Positions 25,497 through 33,245 of a stretch of 47,976 nt of DNA are shown here, piece after piece; position 1 is the stretch's first letter, and every line of letters begins with the position of its first letter. The stretch spans positions 1-47,976 of the forward strand of contig NZ_SUHQ01000040.1 of NCBI RefSeq assembly GCF_004962245.1, written 5' to 3'. The notes beneath the pieces are model-generated. The model was given only the letters and a program-made list of their open reading frames with translations. It was not told the origin of the DNA and ran no database searches. The stretch is from Mesorhizobium sp. GTDB lineage: Bacteria > Pseudomonadota > Alphaproteobacteria > Rhizobiales > Rhizobiaceae. The position numbers and the translations under genes were made by a program.

Positions 25497-25966
25497 GCGG
25501 CGATCTCCGGAATCCCCCCGAGGGCGAGCGACGCGTTGTAGAATCTCTGCTCGCCGGTGACTTCGCGGCCGAGCCAATCTGGCAGCATTTCGTCCGGCAC
25601 GTCCTCGGGAGTCTCAAGCTCGGCGACCACCAGCCCCGCAAGCAGCCCGCCGAAAACATCGACTTCATAAAGATAGCCGCGATGCCTAACATGGTGGCGT
25701 GTCTTCTCGATGACACGTCCGATGGCGAAGGCCTGCATCTCTTCCGCCTCCGCCAGAGGGATCGGATATTCGAATTCGTCGCGTTCGCGGGCCTTGCTGC
25801 CGAATTTGAGCGTCAGCTTTGCCGAGGCGCCGTCGCTGATGCGCACGCGTACCGAGCGGTCGGGTGCGGCGGCGAGATAGAACTGGCGAATGCGGATATC
25901 CGCCTCGACCAGATCCCGCCACTGCGCGCCGGAGACCAGGAATTTGCGCTCGATTTCCTTGACCAT
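25493..25966 (-). CDS. CYTH domain protein (triphosphate-tunnel enzyme)
   Basis: 157 residues. The N-terminus EIERKFLV gives the E-x-E-x-K signature (Glu4, Glu6, Lys8); further tunnel residues lie in VRVRISDGASAKLTLKFG, EFEYPIP, VIEKTRHHV and YEVDVFGGLLAGLVVAELE. These enzymes hydrolyse triphosphate or make cAMP; stand-alone bacterial forms beside CHAD are usually inorganic triphosphatases. First gene of the CYTH-CHAD operon, divergent from the TetR gene across 91 bases, so the TetR operator may affect it as well. Confidence 0.92.
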   Translation of the reverse strand: MVKEIERKFLVSGAQWRDLVEADIRIRQFYLAAAPDRSVRVRISDGASAKLTLKFGSKARERDEFEYPIPLAEAEEMQAFAIGRVIEKTRHHVRHRGYLYEVDVFGGLLAGLVVAELETPEDVPDEMLPDWLGREVTGEQRFYNASLALGGIPEIAA

Positions 25967-26021
25967 GGCTTCGCACTAAAGCGCGTGAGGGCTGATATGG
26001 CAAGGTGGAGATAGGCTAGAG

Positions 26022-26050
26022 TTGACTTTAATCATTCGATTGATTAAATT
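26022..26050 (+). promoter_or_regulatory. TetR-gene promoter with embedded operator
   Basis: -35 TTGACT (26022-26027), 17-base spacer, -10 TAAATT (26045-26050). The perfect inverted repeat TTTAATCA-TTCGAT-TGATTAAA (26027-26048) fills the spacer. The ATG at 26058 is only seven bases after the -10, so the message would be leaderless or nearly so, and no Shine-Dalgarno is visible. Confidence 0.6.
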
Positions 26051-26057
26051 GCTCATC

Positions 26058-26741
26058 ATGAACAAGTCACCGAATGTCAAGATTCCGCGTCGCGAGGTAT
26101 CTCCCGCTGACATGACGCGCGCGGCACTTGTCCGCGCGGCGCTGAAGCTGTTCGGACGGCAGGGTTTCGACGGCACCTCGACGCGCGAGATCGCGGCTGA
26201 GGCCAAGGCCAATATCGGCTCGATCGCCTATCACTTCGGCGGCAAGGAAGGACTTCGCGCGGCAGCGGCCGATTATATCGTCGACACCATCCAGACCATT
26301 GCCGGCCAGGCGATCGGCAATCTGCAGGCGCCGGACGATCCCGACGCGGCGCGGGCACAACTCTTCACTGCGCTGGAGCGAATGGTGGCCTTCATCGTGG
26401 CAAGGCCGGAGGCGGGCGAGATCGTACAGTTCGTCCTGCGTGAGCTGTCGCATCCGACGGCGGCACTCGACCGCATCTACGACGGCGTGTTCGAGCCGAC
26501 GCATCGCCGGCTCTGCCTGATCTGGGAGCAGGCGACGGGCGAGGCGGCCGAAAGCGAGCGCACCAAGCTCACCGTGTTCACACTGATCGGTCAGGTCATC
26601 TATTTCCGCATCGGCCGCGAGGCGGTGATGCGCCGCATGGGCTGGCGCGGGATCGGCAATGACGAGGCCGCCAAGGTGGTGAGGGTGGTGACGGATAACC
26701 TTGGGGCCATATTGGCCGCCCGGAAGGATCGTAGGTCATGA
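26058..26741 (+). CDS. TetR/AcrR regulator, CecR-like
   Basis: 227 residues from the ATG at 26058 (MNKSPNVKIPRREV); an in-frame TTG at 26022 is the -35 itself and is rejected. The HTH at about 18-65 reads RAALVRAALKLFGRQGFDGTSTREIAAEAKANIGSIAYHFGGKEGL. The rest has the form of the CecR/DUF1956-type ligand domain, with VRELSHPTAALDRIYDGVFEP and QVIYFRIGREAVMRRMGW. It heads an operon of membrane-fusion protein, ATPase and permease as E. coli cecR does for ybhGFSR, and probably represses it until a drug binds. Confidence 0.92.
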   Translation: MNKSPNVKIPRREVSPADMTRAALVRAALKLFGRQGFDGTSTREIAAEAKANIGSIAYHFGGKEGLRAAAADYIVDTIQTIAGQAIGNLQAPDDPDAARAQLFTALERMVAFIVARPEAGEIVQFVLRELSHPTAALDRIYDGVFEPTHRRLCLIWEQATGEAAESERTKLTVFTLIGQVIYFRIGREAVMRRMGWRGIGNDEAAKVVRVVTDNLGAILAARKDRRS

Positions 26742-27691
26742 GTTTTCTTTGCTCCCTGCCGCTCGCCGCCCTGCTTTTCAGCGCCTGCGCACCGGCCGCA
26801 CCGCTTGCCGTCGGCTATGTCGAGGGCGACTATGTGCTGCTCGCGCCGATAGAGGTGGCGCAGGTCGAAACGGTCGCGGTCAAGCGCGGCGACCGCGTCG
26901 AACCGGGCACGCCGGTGGTGACGCTGGAAAGTGCCGATGCGAAAATCGCCGTCGCGCAGGCCGAAGCGGCTCTGGCTCAGGCCCAGGCGCAACTCGCCGA
27001 TCTAAAGGTCGGCAAACGGCCGGAAGAGATCGCGGTGCTCAGGGCGCAGGTTGACATGGCCAAGGCGCAGGCCGCCGACGCCAAACGCAGATACAACCGC
27101 GCCAGCGACCTGTTCAAGCGCGGCACCGGCACGCAGGCCGATTTTGATACAGCCTCCGCGACGTTGGAGACGGCCAATGCGCAGGTCGGCCAGGCGGAGG
27201 CCAATCTCGCGGTCGGCGGCCTGCCGGCACGGCCGGAGACGATCAAGGCCGCCGAGAATCAGGTCAATCAAGCGCAATCGGCGCTGGAGCAAGCGCGATG
27301 GCGGCTGTCGAAGCGCGTACTGGCGGCGCCGTCGCCCGGCCGTGTCAACGACGTGATCCGCAATCCGGGCGACACGGCCGGCCCGACCGCGCCGGTCATT
27401 TCGATGCTGCCGGACGGTGCCATGAAGCTCAGCGTCTATGTTCCGGAAAATGCATTCTCGTCGATAAAGGTCGGAGCGCTGCTTAATGTCCGTTGCGACG
27501 GCTGCGGACCCGACGTGAAGGCACGGGTCAGCTACGTGTCGCCGGATCCGGAATTTACGCCGCCGGTGATCTACTCGCTCGAGACCCGGCAGAAGCTGGT
27601 CTATCTGGTAGAGGCACGGCCGGAAGGCGACGCTGGTCCACTGCAACCGGGGCAGATCGTGGATGTCGATCTGACGGATGCCGGCAAATGA
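26738..27691 (+). CDS. HlyD-type membrane-fusion lipoprotein, YbhG-like
   Basis: 317 residues; its ATG overlaps the TetR stop (ATGA). The N-terminus MSFLCSLPLAALLFSAC is a lipoprotein signal with lipobox at Cys17. A biotinyl-lipoyl half-motif (VAVKRGDRVEPGTPVVTLES) precedes a long coiled coil (about 68-190, EAALAQAQAQLADLKVGKRPEEIAVLRAQ), then the second lipoyl half (LAAPSPGRVNDVIRNPGDTAGPTAPVI) and a beta-barrel. It would bridge the inner-membrane exporter to the outer membrane. Part of the CecR-YbhGFSR-like efflux operon. Confidence 0.92.
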   Translation: MSFLCSLPLAALLFSACAPAAPLAVGYVEGDYVLLAPIEVAQVETVAVKRGDRVEPGTPVVTLESADAKIAVAQAEAALAQAQAQLADLKVGKRPEEIAVLRAQVDMAKAQAADAKRRYNRASDLFKRGTGTQADFDTASATLETANAQVGQAEANLAVGGLPARPETIKAAENQVNQAQSALEQARWRLSKRVLAAPSPGRVNDVIRNPGDTAGPTAPVISMLPDGAMKLSVYVPENAFSSIKVGALLNVRCDGCGPDVKARVSYVSPDPEFTPPVIYSLETRQKLVYLVEARPEGDAGPLQPGQIVDVDLTDAGK

Positions 27692-28608
27692 ACGCCATCG
27701 ATGTCCATGGCCTGGTCAAGCGCTTCGGCGACAAGACCGTCGTCGACCATGTGACGATGACGGTGGCCGAAGGTGAGATCGTCGGCTTCCTCGGCCCGAA
27801 TGGTTCAGGCAAGACGACGACCATCCGCATCATGTGCGGCCTGCTGACGCCGGACGAGGGCGAAGGCACGGTTCTGGGCTTCAACATCCGCACCGACAGT
27901 TTGAGGATCAAGCGTGAAGTCGGCTACATGACGCAGAAATTCTCGTTCTACGAGGATCTGACCATCGCCGAGAACCTGGAATTCGTGGCGCGGCTCTACC
28001 AGTTGAAGCCGCTCGACGAGCATGTTGGCAAAACGCTGGAGGACCTCGGACTCACCTCGCGCAAGGACCAGCTGGCCGGCACGCTGTCCGGTGGCTGGAA
28101 GCAACGGCTGGCGCTGGCCGCATGCATCATGCACCAGCCGAAATTGCTGCTGCTCGACGAGCCGACGGCGGGCGTAGACCCGAAGGCGCGGCGCGAATTC
28201 TGGGACGAGATCCATCGGCTCGCCAGCGGCGGACTGACTGTGCTGGTCTCCACCCACTATATGGACGAGGCCGAGCGCTGCCACCGCATCAGCTACATCT
28301 CCTACGGCAAGCTGCTGGCCACCGGCACGGTCGACGAGGTGGTGCGGAATGCCGGGCTGACAACGTTCGTCGTGCAGGGTCCGCGCCTCGATAAGGTCGC
28401 GGCGGAGCTTCATGGCCGCCCCGGAGTCGATCAGGTGGCGCCGTTCGGCGCGACGCTGCATGTCGTCGGTTCCGACAAGAAGAGGCTGGAAGCAGCACTT
28501 GCCGATGTCGAGAAAGAGCACAAGGGCGTGACGGTGACGCCGGGCGAGACCAGTCTGGAGGATGTGTTCATTCAGTTCATGTCTGGCTCGAAGGACAACA
28601 TGGGATGA
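27688..28608 (+). CDS. ABC exporter ATP-binding protein, YbhF-like
   Basis: 306 residues from the ATG at 27688, overlapping the HlyD stop by ATGA; the frame opens earlier but inside the previous gene. Walker A GPNGSGKTT, signature LSGGWKQRLALAACI, Walker B LLLLDEPTAGVDPKARR, H-loop STHYMDEAE. The C-terminal 80 residues are the usual ABC-2 exporter extension. It is single-domain, whereas E. coli YbhF is a two-ATPase fusion, so it would work as a homodimer. Confidence 0.93.
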   Translation: MNAIDVHGLVKRFGDKTVVDHVTMTVAEGEIVGFLGPNGSGKTTTIRIMCGLLTPDEGEGTVLGFNIRTDSLRIKREVGYMTQKFSFYEDLTIAENLEFVARLYQLKPLDEHVGKTLEDLGLTSRKDQLAGTLSGGWKQRLALAACIMHQPKLLLLDEPTAGVDPKARREFWDEIHRLASGGLTVLVSTHYMDEAERCHRISYISYGKLLATGTVDEVVRNAGLTTFVVQGPRLDKVAAELHGRPGVDQVAPFGATLHVVGSDKKRLEAALADVEKEHKGVTVTPGETSLEDVFIQFMSGSKDNMG

Positions 28609-29753
28609 AAAATGGGATAAACAGCGTCTTTTCCTTTGCCAGGCTCGGCGCGCTGCTGATCAAGGAGTTCATCCAGATGCGGCGCGATCGCATCACCTTC
28701 GCCATGATGCTGGGGGTGCCGCTGATGCAACTGGTGCTGTTCGGCTTTGCCATCAACAGCGATCCCAAGAGCCTGCCGACAGCGCTCGTGGCGATGAGCA
28801 ACGACCAGTATACCCGCGCCATGGTCTCCGCCCTGCAGATGACGGGCTACTACCGTTTCGACCATGTGGCCCAGAGCGCCGCCGAGGCCGAAGCCCTGAT
28901 GGCCAAGGGCGCCGTCTCTTTTGTCGTCACCATCCCCGCCGACTTCGCCCGACGGGTCGAGCGCGGCGACAGCCCGCAAATCCTGATCGAGGCCGATGCA
29001 ACCGATCCGTCGGCGGCAAGCGGCGCCGTTTCGACACTGAGCAAGGTGGCGAGCCAGGCACTGCTGCGCGCACAGGGTATGCAAGCGACCGCCGCTGAAA
29101 ACGCCAAGACGCAGCTGCAGGTGGTGGTGCACCAGCGTTACAATCCGGAAGGCATCTCGCAATACAACATCGTGCCCGGCCTGCTCGGCGTCATCCTGCA
29201 GATGACCATGGTGATGATGACGGCAATGGCGCTTACCCGTGAAACCGAACGCGGCACGATGGAGAACCTTCTGGCGATGCCGTCCAGCCCGGCCGAAATC
29301 ATGCTGGGCAAGGTGCTGCCTTTCCTTGTCGTCGGCGCGGTGCAGGTCGCGGTGGTGCTGGTGGCGGCGAAGCTGCTGTTCAGCATTCCGTTCGTCGGCT
29401 CGCTGACGCTTCTTCTGTCGACCGTGCTTGTCTTCGTGCTTTCGCTGGTGCTGCTCGGCTATACGATCTCGACCATGGCGCGTTCGCAAATGCAGGCGAT
29501 GCAGCTTACGTTTTTCTTCTTCCTGCCATCACTGCTGCTGTCCGGCTTCATGTTCCCCTATCGCGGCATGCCGGGCTGGGCGCAGGTCCTGGGCGAGATT
29601 TTCCCGCTGACACATTTCCTGCGCATCACCCGGGCGGTGATGCTGAAAGGCGCCGAACTGCCGGCGATCGCAACGGAGATCGGCTGGCTCGTCGTGTTCG
29701 TGGCGCTGTTCGCCGGTGTCGCGCTGATGCGGTTCAGGCGCACGCTGGATTAG
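28605..29753 (+). CDS. ABC-2 type permease, YbhS/YbhR-like
   Basis: 382 residues; the ATG overlaps the ATPase stop. Layout is one N-terminal helix (about 27-47), a periplasmic domain of some 130 residues (NDQYTRAMVSALQMTGYYRF...LLRAQGMQATAAENAKTQ), then five C-terminal helices with the ABC-2 signature TERGTMENLLAMPSSPAEIMLGK and FMFPYRGMPGWAQVLGEIFPLTHFLRITRAVMLKGA. E. coli has two permeases (YbhS and YbhR); only one is here, so it should act as a homodimer. It ends the operon. Confidence 0.93.
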   Translation: MKNGINSVFSFARLGALLIKEFIQMRRDRITFAMMLGVPLMQLVLFGFAINSDPKSLPTALVAMSNDQYTRAMVSALQMTGYYRFDHVAQSAAEAEALMAKGAVSFVVTIPADFARRVERGDSPQILIEADATDPSAASGAVSTLSKVASQALLRAQGMQATAAENAKTQLQVVVHQRYNPEGISQYNIVPGLLGVILQMTMVMMTAMALTRETERGTMENLLAMPSSPAEIMLGKVLPFLVVGAVQVAVVLVAAKLLFSIPFVGSLTLLLSTVLVFVLSLVLLGYTISTMARSQMQAMQLTFFFFLPSLLLSGFMFPYRGMPGWAQVLGEIFPLTHFLRITRAVMLKGAELPAIATEIGWLVVFVALFAGVALMRFRRTLD

Positions 29754-29812
29754 AGCGTTGCCGTGACATCAGAGCGATCCTGAGGTGCAGAAGCTTTTGC
29801 TGCCGGAGGGAC

Positions 29813-29850
29813 AGCGCTACAGAACGGTTTCCATTCTGTGCCACCGCGCT
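29813..29850. terminator. Two-way stem-loop after the efflux operon
   Basis: AGCGC (29813-29817) with GCGCT (29846-29850), and an inner ACAGAA (29819-29824) with TTCTGT (29834-29839). It lies between the convergent permease and dehydratase genes. Confidence 0.5.
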
Positions 29851-29854
29851 ACAC

Positions 29855-30838
29855 CTATGCTGCGGCCATGATCTCAGCATAGGTGTTGAAATCGACATTG
29901 CCGCCGGACAGCACCACGGCAACGCATTTGCCGGCAAGGTCGATCTCGCCCGACGACAGCGCGGCCAGCCCAACACAACCGCCGGGCTCGACCACCAGTT
30001 TGAGATGGGCCATGGCGTCGCGCATTGCCTGTGCCACCGCCTCGTCGGAAACGGCAATGCCGCCGGCGAGGTTCCTGCGATTGATCTCGAAGGTGATCAA
30101 GCCCGGTTCGGCGACAAGCAGCGCATCGCAGATCGAAGCGTGGCCGGGCTCGTTTGCAACCCTGGCGCCCTTGGCCAACGAGCGGCTTGTGTCGTCGAAA
30201 TGCTCGGGTTCCACCGCCCAGATCGAAGTGCCCGGCGAAGCATCCTTGACGGCGATGGAAATGCCACTGCTCAAGCCGCCGCCGCCGCAGGGAATGACGA
30301 CCGCATCGAGGCTCACGCCGAGCGCCTTTGCTTGGCGCATCAGTTCGAGGCCGATCGTGCCCTGGCCGGCGATGATGGCCGGATCGTCGTAGGGCGGCAC
30401 CAGAATCATGCCCCTTTCGATGTAAGGGCGAACGACCGTCATGCGGTCATCGCGGAAACGGTCGAATGGAACCACTTCCGCTCCCATTTTCCTGACATTG
30501 CCGACCTTCATCGCCGGCGCGTCAATCGGCATGGCGATGACCGCCTTGACGCCGAACATCGCCGCCGACGCGGCGACGCCTTGCGCATGGTTGCCCGACG
30601 AGAAAGCGACGACACCGCGGCTGCGCTCCTCGTCGCTGAGCGACGACAGCTTGTTGTAGGCGCCGCGGAACTTGAACGAGCCGGTGCGCTGCAGCGTCTC
30701 CGGCTTGAACAGGATCCTGGCGCCGAAGCGTTTGTTCAGCTCCGGCGATTCGATCAGCGGCGTTTCGACGGTCAGGCCGGACAATCGCGCTGCCGCGCGG
30801 CGGATGTCGGCGATGCCGGGGAGCGTGAAGGTGGTCAC
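29855..30838 (-). CDS. Threonine/serine dehydratase, PLP-dependent
   Basis: 327 residues with a GTG start at 30838 (AGGA eight bases upstream). Fold-type II PLP enzyme: TGSFKFRGAYNK carries the PLP-binding Lys, SSGNHAQGVA the substrate loop, PCGGGGLSSG the phosphate-binding Gly loop, and the end VVLSGGNVDF the Ser/Gly ring-nitrogen site. At 327 residues it has no ACT regulatory domain, so it is the catabolic, short form and not biosynthetic IlvA. It turns threonine or serine to the 2-oxo acid and ammonia; serine racemase activity is a possible alternative. Confidence 0.92.
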   Translation of the reverse strand: MTTFTLPGIADIRRAAARLSGLTVETPLIESPELNKRFGARILFKPETLQRTGSFKFRGAYNKLSSLSDEERSRGVVAFSSGNHAQGVAASAAMFGVKAVIAMPIDAPAMKVGNVRKMGAEVVPFDRFRDDRMTVVRPYIERGMILVPPYDDPAIIAGQGTIGLELMRQAKALGVSLDAVVIPCGGGGLSSGISIAVKDASPGTSIWAVEPEHFDDTSRSLAKGARVANEPGHASICDALLVAEPGLITFEINRRNLAGGIAVSDEAVAQAMRDAMAHLKLVVEPGGCVGLAALSSGEIDLAGKCVAVVLSGGNVDFNTYAEIMAAA

Positions 30839-31169
30839 GGCGAGATCCTGCGGAAAGACATGTTGCCTTCATGATGCCCGCAAAGGCAGGCGGCACACCA
30901 ATGAAAAAATGTGACCGTTACAATTCGGCTCCGTAGGCCTTCGCCCTTCGATCGCGCAAGCGCGATCGGCGGCGCTATCATGAACCTTGCCTCTGGTTCA
31001 GTGATCGATAGGAATTGATCGGAACGCATGCCAGTAATCCGTTGTTCTGCATGCGATTTTCAAATGCAACGATAAATACACACCGCCCTGTTGCTTGCGG
31101 TAATATTTACTGACATCATCCATCCTAAAAGAGTCTGTTGTTCTCAAAATATTCGACAGGCCGGATGCG
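30839..31169. other. 331-base gap upstream of the subtilase gene
   Basis: No gene supported. It holds an 8-bp stem CGATCGCG/CGCGATCG (30949-30968), TGAACC/GGTTCA (30981-31000), and two GCATGC palindromes (31026-31031 and 31049-31054). From about 31030 on it is AT-richer, as expected for the promoter of the subtilase-MBL pair, but I could not fix a -35/-10. Confidence 0.5.
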
Positions 31170-33236
31170 ATGAGTGACAGTTGGCAGAACGTTGTGCTGC
31201 GGAACCAGCATCCGAAATTGCGGATGTTCGCCAATTGTGACCCGGACGTCAGTTCCGCGAAATCTGAAGTGCAGCCGGCGCTACGGGTGATCACCGAGAA
31301 GCTTGCGGCCTCCACTCCGCCGCTCGCCACCGCCATCGCACCCGAGGACGCCCCGGCGAGCGGCACCGCCAAGAAGCATGGGGTCGACGTGCAGGCGCAG
31401 CGGGCGGCCGTCGAGGTCAGCGTTTTCGTCCGCTCCACCGATTCGCTGCCGCCGGTGGCTGGCCAGCAGACCTTGCGCGGCATGGCGACCCGCCGGATGA
31501 CCCTCGATGAAGTGTACCTCCTTGCGCGCGACGCCGGCACCATCTTCATCGAACCGGCCGATGCGCTGAAGCTGCCGCGTCCGATCAAGGGCAGCGCCGG
31601 CGGCACTGCTCCAGCCCGCCGGGTCCCGGGCGTCACGCCGGCCCAACTCGGCGACGGCAAGGGCATGCTGATTGGCATCATCGATGTCGAAGGCTTCGAC
31701 TGGGCCCATCGCGATTTCCTCGTCGGTGGCAAATCGCGCTTTGTCAGCATCTGGGATCAGGGGGCCAAGGTCGGCCGCAATCGCAAGGGCCTCAAGCGCG
31801 GCCGGGTGATCTCCGCTGCCGACATGCAAACCGCACTGACGGATGCCGCCAAGATCCACGTCTCGCCGCACGATCTTGAGCCACAGTCGCAGATGGTGGT
31901 GGGCTCGCACGGCACTCATGTCGCCTCCATCGCCGCCGGCAATAGCGGTCTCTGCAGCGCGGCCGAAATCGCCGCAGTGCTGATCGCGCTGCCCGAAGAC
32001 GAGATCGACCGGCGCACCTCGTTCTACGATTCCACCTGTCTGCTCGACGCCGTCTACTACCTGCTCGATCTCGCAGGCGAGCGCCCCATCTCGATCAATG
32101 TCAGCCTCGGGACCAATGGCCACGCCCACGACGGCTCAAGCATCCTCGACCGCTGGATCGACGCGTTGCTGTCGGAGCCCGGCCGTTCGATCTGCATTGC
32201 CGCCGGCAATGCCGGCCAGGAACGACCCGAGGCTCCAGACGATCTCGGCTACATGACGGGCCGCATCCATACGAGCGGCAAAATCGACGCGCAGGGCCTC
32301 GACCACATCCTCGAATGGCAGGTCGTCGGCGACAAGATCAAGGACGCATCGGAGAACGAGCTTGAGATCTGGTACGAGCCGCAGGATCGCTTCGCCATCA
32401 GCATCCGCCCGCCCGACGGCGACTGGATCGGCCCGATCATGCCCGGTGAGTTCCTTGAGAACCACCAGTTGCTCGATCGTACGCTGATCAGCGTCTACAA
32501 TGAGCTGCATCATCCGACCAACGGCGCCAACTACATTGCCACCTATCTGACGCCGTTCTTCAGCAGCAACCTGATCATCGGCGTACCCGCCGGGGTCTGG
32601 CAGGTCCGGCTGCACGGCCTCGTCATCCGCGACGGCGCCTTCCACGGCTGGATCGAGCGCGACGATCCGGCGGATCTGGGTGACGGCAGCTATTTCTGGC
32701 CCTCCTTCTTCACCGAGGCCTCGCATGTCGATACCTCATCGGTCAGCTCACTCGCCTGCGGCCAGCGCGTCGTCTCGGTCGCCAATCTCGATGAACTGAA
32801 GCGCCGCGCCCATATCACCTCGAGCCAGGGCCCAACCCGCGACGGCCGGCTGAAACCCGACATCACTGCGCCCGGCACCCGTATCGTCGCCGCCAACGGC
32901 TTCGGTGCGCCGGACAATCCGTGGATCGAAATGACCGGCACCAGCATGGCGAGCCCCTATGTTGCCGGCGTCATCGGCCTGATGCTGGCTGCCGAGCCAA
33001 CGCTCACCGCCGCCCAGATCCTCGGCATCATCAAGGCCACGGCGCGGCCCTTGCCGGGCACCACCTATCAGTGGGCGAACGATTTGGGTTTTGGCGAGAT
33101 TTCTCCGGCGGCCTGCGTCACTGAGGCCTCCCGCGCGCTGATGCGCACCGAGCTAAAGAAATCCGCCCCGCCAGCTGCCGCAGCCCCTGTCGTCAAGGCC
33201 ACCAAAGCCCTGCCGGCCCGACGCCCTCCAAGCTGA
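31170..33236 (+). CDS. Intracellular S8 (subtilisin-like) serine protease
   Basis: 688 residues without a signal peptide. The subtilase triad is intact: Asp172 in IGIIDVEGFDWAHRDF, His247 in GSHGTHVASIAAG, oxyanion Asn347 in CIAAGNAGQ and Ser592 in MTGTSMASPYVAGV. The first 160 residues are a pro- or recognition region, and about 240 residues between Asn347 and the Ser block hold an inserted beta-rich domain (LEIWYEPQDRFAISIRPPDGDWIGP...GVWQVRLHGLVI) as in the S8 members with a jelly-roll-like insert. A Pro/Ala/Lys tail ends it. The ComEC-like MBL gene starts 9 bases after its stop, so the two form a unit. Start chosen at 31170; the ribosome site is weak. Confidence 0.92.
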   Translation: MSDSWQNVVLRNQHPKLRMFANCDPDVSSAKSEVQPALRVITEKLAASTPPLATAIAPEDAPASGTAKKHGVDVQAQRAAVEVSVFVRSTDSLPPVAGQQTLRGMATRRMTLDEVYLLARDAGTIFIEPADALKLPRPIKGSAGGTAPARRVPGVTPAQLGDGKGMLIGIIDVEGFDWAHRDFLVGGKSRFVSIWDQGAKVGRNRKGLKRGRVISAADMQTALTDAAKIHVSPHDLEPQSQMVVGSHGTHVASIAAGNSGLCSAAEIAAVLIALPEDEIDRRTSFYDSTCLLDAVYYLLDLAGERPISINVSLGTNGHAHDGSSILDRWIDALLSEPGRSICIAAGNAGQERPEAPDDLGYMTGRIHTSGKIDAQGLDHILEWQVVGDKIKDASENELEIWYEPQDRFAISIRPPDGDWIGPIMPGEFLENHQLLDRTLISVYNELHHPTNGANYIATYLTPFFSSNLIIGVPAGVWQVRLHGLVIRDGAFHGWIERDDPADLGDGSYFWPSFFTEASHVDTSSVSSLACGQRVVSVANLDELKRRAHITSSQGPTRDGRLKPDITAPGTRIVAANGFGAPDNPWIEMTGTSMASPYVAGVIGLMLAAEPTLTAAQILGIIKATARPLPGTTYQWANDLGFGEISPAACVTEASRALMRTELKKSAPPAAAAPVVKATKALPARRPPS

Positions 33237-33245
33237 GACCGCACC

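Noticed and set aside
31021..31048. GGAAC-N14-CGTT before the subtilase gene as an EcfG promoter
   Set aside because: The spacer is 14 bases, too short for the GGAAC-N16/17-CGTT consensus.
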